DNA from: Oscillospiraceae bacterium
Lineage (GTDB): Bacteria; Bacillota_A; Clostridia; Oscillospirales; Oscillospiraceae
Reading direction: 5' to 3'
Length of the DNA stretch: 24,915 nucleotides
Assembly: GCA_021771675.1 (NCBI GenBank)
Contig: JAETOP010000066.1
Coordinates: forward strand, 1 to 24,915
The notes below the pieces were generated by a model. The model was given only the letters and a program-made list of their open reading frames with translations. It was not told where the DNA came from and did no database searches. Positions within the stretch are counted from its first letter, which is position 1. The number at the start of each line of letters is the position of its first letter. Of the stretch, positions 1-8,814 are shown in pieces. The translations under genes were made by a program, and so were the position numbers.

Positions 1-706
1 TCTCCCAAAACGGATCAGACTGATGGGCGTTCTTGGGGGTGGTGTTTTTGATGAAGTTGTCGATGAGGCGGAACACGTCGGCGTCCTTGCGGATGTAGCG
101 AAAAGGGTTGTAGCAGTCGGAGTGTTCCGGGTCCACCAGGTCGAATACGCGGATGGCATAGCCCTTTTGCAGGAGCAGGGGGACGGCGGCCCTGGCGGCT
201 TCTCCTTTCGGGTCAGTCACCAGATAAGAGGTGTTTGCCAGATAGATGTTGGGCTTGATGACGAACCGGGTCTTTCCCGCCCCGGAGCCGCCCACAATGA
301 TTTGCAGGAGGTTGCGGCGGTGCTTCCGCCCGTCCAGCCCCATTTGCAGGTGCTGGGTCAAGATCACATTGTTGTCCGGGTTTTTATCCCGGTATTTCCT
401 GTTCAACTGGCGGACGCTGCCCCATCGGGCGCTGCCGTGTTCCTCGCCGGGCCTCCGGTTGTTCCGGGTGGAGAGATAGAGAGCGGCGGCACAGCCGTAG
501 ACGGCCATGCCGATCAGCAGGAATTTCGGGGTGTAGGGCGTCCAGTGGATGGCAAAGGGGCGCTCTATCAAGCCAGGGAAAACCGCCATTAGGTCAATGA
601 GGGTCATGCTCTCCTCGTAGCCGGAGGCCAGCAGGGCGGCCAGCCAGAGGACAGGGATGGTGAGCAGCGCCCAGGGCAGGAAGCCGCCACGGTCAATCTG
701 TCTCAT
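1..706 (-). CDS. virD4: VirD4/TraG-type conjugation coupling ATPase, N-terminal part (runs off the window)
   Basis: Coupling proteins are inner-membrane ATPases that bring the relaxase-DNA complex to the type IV secretion channel. The frame starts at the ATG at 706 (MRQIDRGGF) and stays open to base 1, giving about 235 residues; the C-terminal part with Walker B lies outside the window. Two hydrophobic segments (about residues 8-28 and 60-78) look like the usual N-terminal membrane anchor. A Walker A motif GGSGAGKT follows at about residues 138-145, and then a VTDPKGE motif typical of the family. The start has a GGAGAGG ribosome binding site that overlaps the stop codon of the pentapeptide gene five bases upstream, so the two genes are probably translationally coupled. 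Confidence is high for family; exact subtype cannot be judged from the fragment. Confidence 0.9.
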   Translation of the reverse strand, partial: MRQIDRGGFLPWALLTIPVLWLAALLASGYEESMTLIDLMAVFPGLIERPFAIHWTPYTPKFLLIGMAVYGCAAALYLSTRNNRRPGEEHGSARWGSVRQLNRKYRDKNPDNNVILTQHLQMGLDGRKHRRNLLQIIVGGSGAGKTRFVIKPNIYLANTSYLVTDPKGEAARAAVPLLLQKGYAIRVFDLVDPEHSDCYNPFRYIRKDADVFRLIDNFIKNTTPKNAHQSDPFWE

Positions 707-711
707 GGCAG

Positions 712-1617
712 TTACCTCTCCTGGCCGTGAGCCTGCCTGCGCCGGGGCGGTTTCTTTTCCGGCTCCTGGACGCCCATGGCTTGGAGAAAGGAGGCGCGGC
801 TGGCCCGCGCCTCCTCATCGGTAGCCCCGCTCTGGGTGATGGTAGCTTGGTCCAGACAGCGGCTGTTTCTGACCTGGCACCGCCCGGCGCCGCACCCGTC
901 CAGAGTGGAAGCCATAAAATTAACGCTGTCCATGGCGCAGTCCAGAAAATTGCACCGGGCCAGCCTTGCCCTTTGGAAGGAGGCCCACTCCATGGCACAG
1001 TCCCGAAAATGGGTGTGGGCCAGAACCGCGTGAAAAAAGGTGGTGTGGCTGACGGCACAGGAATGAAATTCGGAACCGTACAGGTTCGCCCCATCAAGGC
1101 GTACATCCTGGATACGGCACACGGCGAAGGTACAGCCGTCAAACCGGGAGAAATTGCAGTCCGCACGGTCCGGGAGGCAGTATAAGGTCACATGGTCTAA
1201 ATAGCTCTCCCGGAAAAAGTCTGGGGGGAAGCCCGCTTTCGCCGCCCAATCATAAATTTGCTGGTCGATAATTTTCAGAGGCCGGGCCGGGTCCAGGTCC
1301 ATAATTTTATACTTGTACTGCTTGCTGCTGCTCTTGGTATAAGGGACTGTCAGCAGAGCCTTTTGCGCCCAGAAGTCCCGGATGCTCTGGCGGATGGCCT
1401 GGACACGGGCGGCGTATTCGCCGCCCTGTGTCCGCTCCGCCCAATCCAGCAGTTCCTCCAGAGGCATATCATTTCGGCCCTGGAGATGGTCGTTGATGTT
1501 CCGTATCATCCGGGCCCGGTTCTGCCCGTTGTATTGGGCAGGGTCGATGTCCTCCAGACAGTCAAAAAACTGCCTGCTGATCTCCAGGCCGGTTTGGACC
1601 GCTTTGTAATCGCTCAT
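712..1617 (-). CDS. Pentapeptide-repeat protein in the VirD4 operon
   Basis: 301 residues. Residues 1 to about 135 form a helical charged domain that I do not recognise. From about residue 140 to 250 the A(D/N)LxX-like five-residue periodicity is clear (for example ANLYGSEFHSC, CNFLDCAMDSVNF), expected to fold as a right-handed quadrilateral beta helix. This part is unusually rich in cysteine. The C-terminus is basic (KKPPRRRQAHGQER). The start is supported by an AAAGGAG site before ATG 1617, and the gene is first in its unit, just downstream of a palindrome copy. Some pentapeptide proteins mimic DNA and protect gyrase, others are scaffolds; nothing here decides between them. Its position directly before virD4 suggests a role in conjugation or in protecting the transferred DNA, which is inference. 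Confidence 0.8.
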   Translation of the reverse strand: MSDYKAVQTGLEISRQFFDCLEDIDPAQYNGQNRARMIRNINDHLQGRNDMPLEELLDWAERTQGGEYAARVQAIRQSIRDFWAQKALLTVPYTKSSSKQYKYKIMDLDPARPLKIIDQQIYDWAAKAGFPPDFFRESYLDHVTLYCLPDRADCNFSRFDGCTFAVCRIQDVRLDGANLYGSEFHSCAVSHTTFFHAVLAHTHFRDCAMEWASFQRARLARCNFLDCAMDSVNFMASTLDGCGAGRCQVRNSRCLDQATITQSGATDEEARASRASFLQAMGVQEPEKKPPRRRQAHGQER

Positions 1618-1642
1618 GGCGTACTCCTTTACATTATAAAGT

Positions 1643-1687
1643 AGGGTGTCGAAACTTACCTCAAATTGAGGCAGGTTTCGACACCCT
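1643..1687. repeat. Operon-boundary palindrome, copy 1
   Basis: A 45-bp imperfect palindrome with core CCTCAAATTGAGG and outer arms AGGGTGTCGAAAC / GTTTCGACACCCT. It is the longest of six copies in the window. It lies 26 bp upstream of the pentapeptide-virD4 unit and just after the stop of the adhesin gene. It could be an operator or an RNA hairpin; there is no T-run after it on the minus strand. Confidence 0.9.
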
Positions 1688-1698
1688 TTGCGGATGGA

Positions 1699-4600
1699 TC
1701 AGTAGCCGGTGCGGGGCAGCGGCGTGGGCTTGCCGTAAACGCTTGTCACCCAGCGGCTGACCGCCTGCACCCAGGTCCCGTTGTAGACGCCGCCCACATC
1801 GGCCACGTTCACAAAGGAGCCTGCGGGCAAGCCAGCCACGGCCTTGCAGTAGAGATAGGGCGTCTCCACCTGGGCAAAGCCCGCCGGGGCCTGCCCGAAC
1901 ACGAACATGATCTCCGTCACACGCTCGTTGGCGGCAAGGCCCAGGGCGGTGGCAGAGGCGGCCAGAGTATAGTTTTTCGCCGTGGACAGGTTATCCGCCA
2001 GAGTGCGGTAATCCCCGCCGTTCACCCGGTATACGATTTTATAAGTGCCGGGGAAATTCCAGGTGCCCGTCACCACCGTTTCCAACCGCACCTGGGCGGG
2101 CAGAGTGTCCCGGAAATAGAAGCTGTCCAGGCGGATATTGGAGGCATTGGCGATGTTGGAGAACACATAGCGCACGGGCTGGCCCGCCATGATCTCCTTG
2201 GGGCCGGTCTTGGTGATGGAAACCCCGGTAGACAAGCTCTTGTTGGTGACTTCAAACCGGACGATCTGGCCTTCATGCTCCAGGTAGGCCGTCAGTTCCT
2301 GCTCGCTGATGCCGTAATGCTCCGGGCTTTTTACCTCTCGGATGGTATAGCGGGACAAGGGCAAGGGCTTGGACACGGCCAAACCCCGGCTGTCTGAGCG
2401 GATGGTGTCCACCACATTCCCGGCCTTGTCAGTGATCTCGAACACGGCTCCCTCCAGCAGCGTCCCCGCGGGCAGGCCGTTGGTGGGGTTGTAGTCGGCA
2501 GACTTCTTCACGATCTGGATTTGGGCCGTGATGGGGATGTTCTCCCACTCCACAAGGGTGGTGGCCCCGGCCTTGACGTAAACGGTTTTCAATTCCGTGT
2601 CCGGGACATATCCCTCATTTTCCAACTCCCGCAGATAGTAGCGGCCTGCGCTGGGCAGGTCCTCAAACCAGGCATAGCCCCGGTCGTCGGTGGTCTGCTG
2701 GTCGATGGGGTTGTGGTCAGCATCGTACAAAATGAAGGACACCCCATAAATCCCCTTGCCGGTGGTCTTGTCCGTCTTGTAGACCTTGATGCCGCTGAAG
2801 GCCCGGTTAGTCACCACCAGGGGCGACGAGCTGCCGTCCGACACAGCAAAGTAGTGGGGCGTCGCGTCCAGCTTGAAGCCTTCGGCGCTCTCCGTCTCCA
2901 ACGCGTAATAGCTGCCGTCCTCCAGCGTCACAAAGACGCTGCCGGTTTTCCCGGTGGTCACGGTATCCACCAGGGCGTCGTCGCTGACGCGCCGGATCTC
3001 AAAGGTCACATTGGCAAGCCGCTCCGACTTGTCCGCCTCGTTGACCTTGATGATCTCGACGCCGCCCACGGGGTCGTTATAGAAATACAATTCCTGGCAG
3101 TCATCCGGGTTGACGGTTACGGTCTGGCTCCTGGTCTCCTCGTGGATGGTATAGCCTGGGATGCTGGCCTCCTCGGTCACGACGACGGTGCCCGTGATAT
3201 TGGACAGCACGATCATCCCATTGGCGTCCGTCCAGTACAGGCCGTTGGAGGACTGCTTGCCACCCTCGGCGTCCACATAGCTGCCGTCCGAGTAGACAAT
3301 TCGGAACTGCACCCCTTCGAGCGGGGCCTTGTCCAAACTGGACAACTTGTGGATGATAAGCTGACCCAGAGGCTGGTTCCTAAATTCAAGATTGACGCAT
3401 TGGCCCGCCCGGATCGTGGCGCTTTGGCTGGCGTCGTCCTTCAGGTAGCCGGGTTTGGCCCGTGTTTCGGACACCACCAGCACCGTGCCGGGTTCGATAT
3501 TGGATACCAGGAAGGTCCCGTCGCTTCCGGTGACAAACTTGCCGTTGTTGTCGCCCACCACGGTCCCATCCGCGGTCATCACAAAAAATTCAACATCGCT
3601 TAAAGGTGTATTGTCAACACTTGATACCTTTTTTACCAGCAAGCTGCCTTTGGGGCTGTTGCCGAAGTAGAGGGTCACAATGTCCTGGTCCCTGCCGGAG
3701 ATATAGAAGGACTGGGGCGCGCTGTCGATGACGTGGCCGCTGTCACTCTCCAGCTCTTCACAGATGTAGTGGCCGGCTTTCAAGCCCGTGACAGTAAAGG
3801 AGCCGTTTTCCGAGGTCCGATAGGTGCCGATCACCGTGCCGCCGCTGCCGCTGGTATCGCCGCCCAGGTAACTGAGCTGAAACAGGCAGCCTTCCAAACC
3901 AGCCCCCGTGACGCTATCCCGCTTGTAGACCACCAACGCCGACAGGGGGGTGTTCTCAAACAAGAACGTGTGGCCTTTACCTGCCTGGATAAATGCTTCC
4001 TGGGTGTCGCTGTCCTTGATGGAGAAGCCCCTGGGCGGTGCCAGTTCCTTTACCCGGAACCAGCCGTCCCGCAGGCCGTTGGCCGGGCCAGTCAGTTCAA
4101 TGCGGCCATTCTCGTCCGTGGTGAAGATGCCCAGGTCGTTGTATTCGCCGGTCTCCGTCTCGTTGCTGGCGTACCACACCTGGAACCGCACGTTACTCAA
4201 CCGCTCATGGGTGATGGAATTTTCCTTGATGATCTCGATGACGGGCCGTATGTGGTCGTAGAAGTATGCCTCCCGGTCCCGGTTGGGAAATAAGGTCACA
4301 TACTGATCCGGGGCGTCCATCAGATAGGTGTTGCTGCCTACGGACTGCTCGGAGATTTTGAACACCCCCGGCCAGAGGTTAGGCACGGTGGCGGAGCCAT
4401 CCGGCCCGGTGGTCACTTCGGCCACACTGTGGCCGTCCGCCGCCTTCACCAAAAAGGTGGTGTTGGGGATGGAGATAGAGTGGTCATCGGCATCAAACTT
4501 CCAGATGGTCAAGTTGGGCCGCTTGTCATTTTGCAGACAGATGGTACTGTCCTGGCCGGGAAACAGCTCCACATGGTACTCCCGGAGATCCAGCAGGTGG

Positions 4601-6909
4601 TCTGACACCGTGGAGGTCTCGACCAAAGAATATACGCCGGGGTCCAGCCCCTCCCACACGATCTCTCCGGCGCTTGAAGTTGTGCGGTCCAGATACCGGG
4701 AGCCGTCCTCGATTTTGGCCAAACGGTAGGTGACGCCGCCCAGGGGTGTGCCGTCCGCGCTCTCCTTATATAAATAGAGGGAGGGCAGTTTGGAGTTGGT
4801 GAAAACGAACTGGGCCTGCTCGTTGCCGTCTAGGTGGATGATGCGCTGGGCATCGTCAATCACATAGCCCGGACACTCCAGCTCCGTCACCACATAGGCG
4901 GTGTTGGCGGGCAACTTACTGAGGTCGATGGTCCCATCCTCCAGGGTGGTGTATTCCACCGGGCCGAAGCTGCCGTCTACCGCCTCGAAACGGAAGCGGG
5001 CGTTGGCGATAGGTTTGGAGAGGTCCGAGCTGTCCACCTTGATCAGATGGATTCCAGGCAGGCGGTCATTGAAAAATACCAGGTTCTTGATGCCGTCTCC
5101 GGCCTTCAGCTCCACCTCCTGGGGCGTGGTATCCAGCACATGGCTGTTGCCGCCGGTGTTCCGTTCCTCTGCCCGGTATGTTCCTGGCTGGCAGTCCGTG
5201 AGCAGGATCTGACCGAACTCGTCCGTCTGGAAAATGCCCAGGCTCTCGGCATCCCGGAAAATCTCGAAGGACACATTGGGCATGAGGGTCATGGTGCCCC
5301 GCTCATATTTCGTGATGCGTAATCCGGGCAGCTCTTTGTTGCTGATGGTGGCGTCGGAGCATTTGCCGGATACCACTGAAACGGTCTGCACGGTGTCGGT
5401 GTCCGCAATCCAGCCGGGGATGCCGGCTACCTCCCGGACTTCCCAGCCGCCCGGTTCCAGCTCATCGAACACGGCCATGCCGCCGATCTTCGTCTGGGCG
5501 GTCTGGACCTCGCCGGTGGCGATGTTCTTGATCTGTACCGTGACGCCGTTCAATGCCTCGCCGGTATCGCTCCATTTCTGAACACGGATGGAGCCGTAGG
5601 GGGCATTCCAGAAGGTGACGGTGGCCGTCTTGTTGTACTCCACGTCAACGTGCTGGGTGCGCACATTGGGCAGCAGGTGATAGTTCGGGGGGATCTCCTC
5701 CGTTACGGTGTAGTGGCCCTCTAATGTGAGAGGAATGGTAACGGTTCCATCCGCCAGGGTGGAGAAAGAGCCTACTTTCTTGCCCTCCGGGTCATAGACG
5801 GAGAACACGGCCCCCTCCAGAGGAATTTCCGTTCCCTCCTCCAGCTTCACGATTTTTAGTGCGGTTTCACCGGGGTCAGCAGTGTCATCCCCATCGGGGG
5901 AACCGGCATAGCTGCTTACCGCCGCCAGCTCCATGTGCTTGGAGTTGTCCAGGTCACAGATATAATTCTGCAATTCACCGTACTTGTTCTTTTCCGCGCA
6001 TACGGCATACATGGCGGCGTACTGAGCCACATCCGCTTCAAAGGAGATCTGGACCGTTCCGCTCCTGCCCTCAATGCTGTCCACGGGGTACAGCACCTTG
6101 AAGCTGGCCCCATAGCCGTCCCCGGTCCACTGGGCGGAAACCTTGGTGATGTCCTGGTTGTTTTCATCCACGATGCGGGTGCCGCTGGGGACCTCGCCGG
6201 GATCAGAGAACGCGATGGAGATGTCGTAGCCATATACCCACGTCTCGCTCCAAAGGGTAAAGACCTGCTGCTTGTAAGCCTTGCCGTCTACGGTAACAGG
6301 GTAAGCCGCGGACTTGTCCGGGGTGGCGGTCATCTTGGGGGAGAGCATATAGTTGTAGGTGGTGCCCCGCTTGTAGATGTCTTTAGCGGCGGCCAGGATG
6401 CGGTTGCCGATGTCCAACTCGTTCCCGGTCAGGTCGGGGGCCGCCTTGAGGTTGGCAATGTTCCAGTTGGGTAAGAGATAGCACCACAAGGCCATCTTGG
6501 TGGCATAGTAGGCTTGGTACTTGTTATCCAGGTTCAGTTCTCCCAGGGAGCGATGTGGATAGCCGTTGGAGATGATGCCCACCACCTTGGGGTCGCTGGA
6601 CCGCTCGTTGGCGATGTACTGGATACTCTCACCAGGGGCTACCGTCTGGGGGACGCCCTTGGTATTGGGGTTCACGCAGTAGGCCGGGACCTCTTTCAAC
6701 TGCCCCCGGGCGTCTATATATTTGAAGTAGGTGTAGTTCTGGGTGCGGACGGTGCCGTTGATGGACAGGTACGACAGCTCATACCCGCCGTTGTAGATGT
6801 CCACCTCGCCCAGCGCCTCCTCCACCGTGTCGGCGGCCAGAGAGGTGGTGGGCAGCAGGCCCATCGCCATGACGAACAGCAGGAACAGTGTCAAAATTCG
6901 TTTTTTCAT
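1699..6909 (-). CDS. Giant SpaA/Cna_B-repeat surface adhesin with C-terminal LPRTG
   Basis: 1736 residues from the ATG at 6909, chosen because GAAGGAGG lies just upstream and a signal peptide (MKKRILTLFLLFVMAMGLL...) begins there. After the signal peptide comes a region resembling a thioester adhesin domain (YCVNPNTKG near the start and YYATKMALWCYLLP further on). About 13 consecutive Cna_B/SpaA-type beta modules follow, each starting with a strand such as GIHLIKVD or GLRITKYE; such modules usually form internal Lys-Asn isopeptide bonds. A distinct final beta domain is followed by PLPRTGY and the stop. The LPXTG-like motif fits the sortase encoded next door, but the hydrophobic segment and charged tail of a normal cell-wall sorting signal are absent. 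Likely role: contact between donor and recipient or gut surface. It is alone in its unit, preceded by palindrome copy 2. Confidence 0.9.
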   Translation of the reverse strand: MKKRILTLFLLFVMAMGLLPTTSLAADTVEEALGEVDIYNGGYELSYLSINGTVRTQNYTYFKYIDARGQLKEVPAYCVNPNTKGVPQTVAPGESIQYIANERSSDPKVVGIISNGYPHRSLGELNLDNKYQAYYATKMALWCYLLPNWNIANLKAAPDLTGNELDIGNRILAAAKDIYKRGTTYNYMLSPKMTATPDKSAAYPVTVDGKAYKQQVFTLWSETWVYGYDISIAFSDPGEVPSGTRIVDENNQDITKVSAQWTGDGYGASFKVLYPVDSIEGRSGTVQISFEADVAQYAAMYAVCAEKNKYGELQNYICDLDNSKHMELAAVSSYAGSPDGDDTADPGETALKIVKLEEGTEIPLEGAVFSVYDPEGKKVGSFSTLADGTVTIPLTLEGHYTVTEEIPPNYHLLPNVRTQHVDVEYNKTATVTFWNAPYGSIRVQKWSDTGEALNGVTVQIKNIATGEVQTAQTKIGGMAVFDELEPGGWEVREVAGIPGWIADTDTVQTVSVVSGKCSDATISNKELPGLRITKYERGTMTLMPNVSFEIFRDAESLGIFQTDEFGQILLTDCQPGTYRAEERNTGGNSHVLDTTPQEVELKAGDGIKNLVFFNDRLPGIHLIKVDSSDLSKPIANARFRFEAVDGSFGPVEYTTLEDGTIDLSKLPANTAYVVTELECPGYVIDDAQRIIHLDGNEQAQFVFTNSKLPSLYLYKESADGTPLGGVTYRLAKIEDGSRYLDRTTSSAGEIVWEGLDPGVYSLVETSTVSDHLLDLREYHVELFPGQDSTICLQNDKRPNLTIWKFDADDHSISIPNTTFLVKAADGHSVAEVTTGPDGSATVPNLWPGVFKISEQSVGSNTYLMDAPDQYVTLFPNRDREAYFYDHIRPVIEIIKENSITHERLSNVRFQVWYASNETETGEYNDLGIFTTDENGRIELTGPANGLRDGWFRVKELAPPRGFSIKDSDTQEAFIQAGKGHTFLFENTPLSALVVYKRDSVTGAGLEGCLFQLSYLGGDTSGSGGTVIGTYRTSENGSFTVTGLKAGHYICEELESDSGHVIDSAPQSFYISGRDQDIVTLYFGNSPKGSLLVKKVSSVDNTPLSDVEFFVMTADGTVVGDNNGKFVTGSDGTFLVSNIEPGTVLVVSETRAKPGYLKDDASQSATIRAGQCVNLEFRNQPLGQLIIHKLSSLDKAPLEGVQFRIVYSDGSYVDAEGGKQSSNGLYWTDANGMIVLSNITGTVVVTEEASIPGYTIHEETRSQTVTVNPDDCQELYFYNDPVGGVEIIKVNEADKSERLANVTFEIRRVSDDALVDTVTTGKTGSVFVTLEDGSYYALETESAEGFKLDATPHYFAVSDGSSSPLVVTNRAFSGIKVYKTDKTTGKGIYGVSFILYDADHNPIDQQTTDDRGYAWFEDLPSAGRYYLRELENEGYVPDTELKTVYVKAGATTLVEWENIPITAQIQIVKKSADYNPTNGLPAGTLLEGAVFEITDKAGNVVDTIRSDSRGLAVSKPLPLSRYTIREVKSPEHYGISEQELTAYLEHEGQIVRFEVTNKSLSTGVSITKTGPKEIMAGQPVRYVFSNIANASNIRLDSFYFRDTLPAQVRLETVVTGTWNFPGTYKIVYRVNGGDYRTLADNLSTAKNYTLAASATALGLAANERVTEIMFVFGQAPAGFAQVETPYLYCKAVAGLPAGSFVNVADVGGVYNGTWVQAVSRWVTSVYGKPTPLPRTGY

Positions 6910-6948
6910 GGGTGCCTCCTTCAAAATGGGCAGAAGGAGGCATAGCAC

Positions 6949-7001
6949 TCTGTCATTTGACCGAGCCGTACATCACCCCCTCGCTGCGTTCCAATGACAG
7001 A
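6949..7001. repeat. Inverted repeat in the leader of the adhesin gene
   Basis: TCTGTCATT at 6949-6957 is repeated in inverse orientation as AATGACAGA at 6993-7001, 35 bp apart. It lies 40-92 bp upstream of the adhesin start and downstream of palindrome copy 2, so it may be an operator or a leader hairpin. No function is assigned. Confidence 0.5.
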
Positions 7002-7044
7002 CTATTTGTTAAAATGCATAAGATAATGGGAAGAAGAAAAATCA

Positions 7045-7079
7045 GTCGAAATCTGCCTCAAATTGAGGTAAGTTTCGAC
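7045..7079. repeat. Operon-boundary palindrome, copy 2
   Basis: GTCGAAATCTGCC / GGTAAGTTTCGAC arms around the CCTCAAATTGAGG core. It lies between the stop of the sortase gene and the adhesin gene, about 136 bp upstream of the adhesin start. Confidence 0.9.
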
Positions 7080-7097
7080 CAAAAAAATCTGTGGGCG

Positions 7098-7865
7098 TCA
7101 CCGCTCCACGGCCTGGACCATCCAGCGGTAATCACGCTCATCCCGCACACAGGTATAGAGCGTTAAGCGGTTATCCGACGTGGCGGCGGTGCCGCCGGTG
7201 TCTGTTTCCTTGACCTTGGATACGGATACCACCTCATAGGTGCGGGTCCCCAGCTTGGTGGTCCAGGTGATGGTGTCGCCCATCGTCAGCGTGTGGATAT
7301 CCCCGAAGTAGCTGTTGGTTCCCCGGTTATGGGCCGCGAGACAGCAGTTGCCGTCCCAGATGCTGGTGTCGGTAAAGTGGCCCACGCCCTTGGCAAGAGT
7401 GGAGCTGCCGGTGCCCTCATAGACCTTGACCGTTAGGCCGATGGCCGGGATTTTCAGCGTGCCCAGGTGCCCGCCGCTGTAATAGAGATCATCGGTGACG
7501 CTGGTGAAGGCGGTTCCGGTCCATGCGGATATGCCGGCGCTTACCGTGGGATAGCTGGCCGCGCTCCCGGTGGAAGTCACCAGACCACCGCCCTCCAGCG
7601 CGCCGGGGACCAGGTTGGGCGTCAGATGCTCCCCGCTGCCGGGGAGGCAGCTGGTAGGGGTGCCGAAGCCGGGCGGGACCAGAGCGATATTTTTGCTCCG
7701 GTCTACGTTGGGGTCCTCCTGCTCATAGATGGTGTCATCGCTGGTGGGCTTGCCGAACAGGTAATCGTCCGGGGCGTCCACAGTGTATTCCAGGGCATGG
7801 GCCGGGGTGACGGCCAGCGCCGCTAGCAGAGCGGCGGACAGTAGGATCGTGTGCAGACGTTTCAT
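7098..7865 (-). CDS. Sortase family transpeptidase
   Basis: Sortases cut LPXTG-like motifs in secreted proteins and join them to a nucleophile, outside the membrane. The ATG at 7865 overlaps the upstream stop codon (ATGA), so the gene is coupled to the membrane protein before it. It gives 255 residues: a signal peptide or anchor (MKRLHTILLSAALLAALAV), a proline- and glycine-rich linker to about 115, then the sortase barrel. The catalytic set is visible: His179 in AAHNRG, Cys239 in LTLYTCV, and Arg247 eight residues later. The TLYTC motif and spacing place it in the class B-F range; I cannot assign the class safely. The likely substrate is the LPRTG adhesin encoded immediately downstream. The C-terminus ends in arginine (QAVER). 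Confidence 0.88.
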   Translation of the reverse strand: MKRLHTILLSAALLAALAVTPAHALEYTVDAPDDYLFGKPTSDDTIYEQEDPNVDRSKNIALVPPGFGTPTSCLPGSGEHLTPNLVPGALEGGGLVTSTGSAASYPTVSAGISAWTGTAFTSVTDDLYYSGGHLGTLKIPAIGLTVKVYEGTGSSTLAKGVGHFTDTSIWDGNCCLAAHNRGTNSYFGDIHTLTMGDTITWTTKLGTRTYEVVSVSKVKETDTGGTAATSDNRLTLYTCVRDERDYRWMVQAVER

Positions 7866-8749
7866 TGTGTGAACTCCTTCCATTCCTTTTTGGATTTGTG
7901 CTTTTTCAGCAGGACCTTGCTGCCAAAGAAAAGGCCCGCCGCTGCCGCTCCCGCAGGCAGGACCAGGAGCCATTTCAGGCCGGTGCCGCCGGAGGGGGCC
8001 GCCGGGACAGTCGTGCTGTCCACCTCCACGGCGGTCCCGTCCATGGGCGTGCCGCTGAACACGGCGATATAGGTCACGGTGCCGCTGGAGGTCCTGGACA
8101 CCTCTCCGGCATATTCGGCGGTGACGGTGTAGCCGGTGGCGTATTTGCTGGACGCGGTTCCGGTGTAGCTGGCGCTGGCGGTGTAAAAGCCTCTGGCCTC
8201 CTGCCACTGAACGTCCGCCAGTTCCAGGGTCCGTCCCCCGTCCTCAATGGTCTTGGGGATCAAGGACACATCCGCGTCGGACAGGTTGGGATAGGTCCGG
8301 GCCGCGGTCACGGTGCGGGTGGAAGTGCTGTACCCCGCCGCCTCTACCTGGATGCTGGCGGTGTCCAAGGTGAGGACGCCGGTATAGCCCTCCTCGGTCT
8401 CCACCTCCAGCGTGGCGGTGAGCTGGGGCATGATGGCGTCCATATCCTTGGTCTTGCTCTCCAGTGTGACGGTTTCCTTGTAGTCCCGGGTATCTGTTTC
8501 CACATGGTCCTGCCGGGTCACGTCCAACAGGGTATAGGTCAGCCCCTCCCGGTCAAAGTCCTCCGTGGGGATGCCGGCCGGGTCATCCGCCGTGGTGAGG
8601 ATATAGACCTTTTTCAGCCGGGGGCTGTCCCCCTCCATGTACGCGGTGACTTCCACCGGATAGAGGGTGTTCCCGGCAGCCAGGGCCGGGCAGGTCAGGG
8701 AACAGGCCAGGAGCGCCGTTAGGCATAGGGCTGCTGCTGTGCGTTTCAT
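7862..8749 (-). CDS. Secreted type I membrane protein paired with the sortase
   Basis: 295 residues from the ATG at 8749. This start has GGAGG seven bases upstream and opens a clear signal peptide (MKRTAAALCLTALLACSL...); the 14 codons upstream in the same frame come from palindrome copy 3 and are not expected to be translated. The mature part is a threonine-rich beta-strand ectodomain with valine/threonine alternation. Near the C-terminus there is a glycine-rich linker, one membrane helix (LKWLLVLPAGAAAAGLFF) and a lysine-rich cytoplasmic tail (KKHKSKKEWKEF). There is no LPXTG. It is translationally coupled to the sortase, so it may present or position the adhesin or help the sortase. I do not recognise a named family. 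Confidence 0.75.
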   Translation of the reverse strand: MKRTAAALCLTALLACSLTCPALAAGNTLYPVEVTAYMEGDSPRLKKVYILTTADDPAGIPTEDFDREGLTYTLLDVTRQDHVETDTRDYKETVTLESKTKDMDAIMPQLTATLEVETEEGYTGVLTLDTASIQVEAAGYSTSTRTVTAARTYPNLSDADVSLIPKTIEDGGRTLELADVQWQEARGFYTASASYTGTASSKYATGYTVTAEYAGEVSRTSSGTVTYIAVFSGTPMDGTAVEVDSTTVPAAPSGGTGLKWLLVLPAGAAAAGLFFGSKVLLKKHKSKKEWKEFTQ

Positions 8750-8774
8750 CTTGTACCTCCAAAAATCATAAGTT

Positions 8775-8806
8775 GTCGAAACCTGCCTCAATTTGAGGTA
8801 AGTTTC
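8775..8806. repeat. Operon-boundary palindrome, copy 3
   Basis: GTCGAAACCTGCC / GGTAAGTTTC arms around a CCTCAATTTGAGG core, 25 bp upstream of the surface-protein/sortase operon. Its right outer arm is degenerate (TTTCCGGG instead of TTTCGAC). Confidence 0.88.
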
Positions 8807-8814
8807 CGGGCCTG

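Noticed and set aside
1633..1638. TATAAT on the minus strand before the pentapeptide gene as its -10 box
   Set aside because: A start site 7 bases further would fall inside the ribosome binding site, and no good -35 lies at 16-18 bp; the TTGAGG in the palindrome is 20 bp away.
7866..8207. N-terminal extension of the sortase to 8207
   Set aside because: The extra residues are the out-of-frame reading of the upstream membrane protein; the signal peptide and the ATGA overlap fix the start at 7865.
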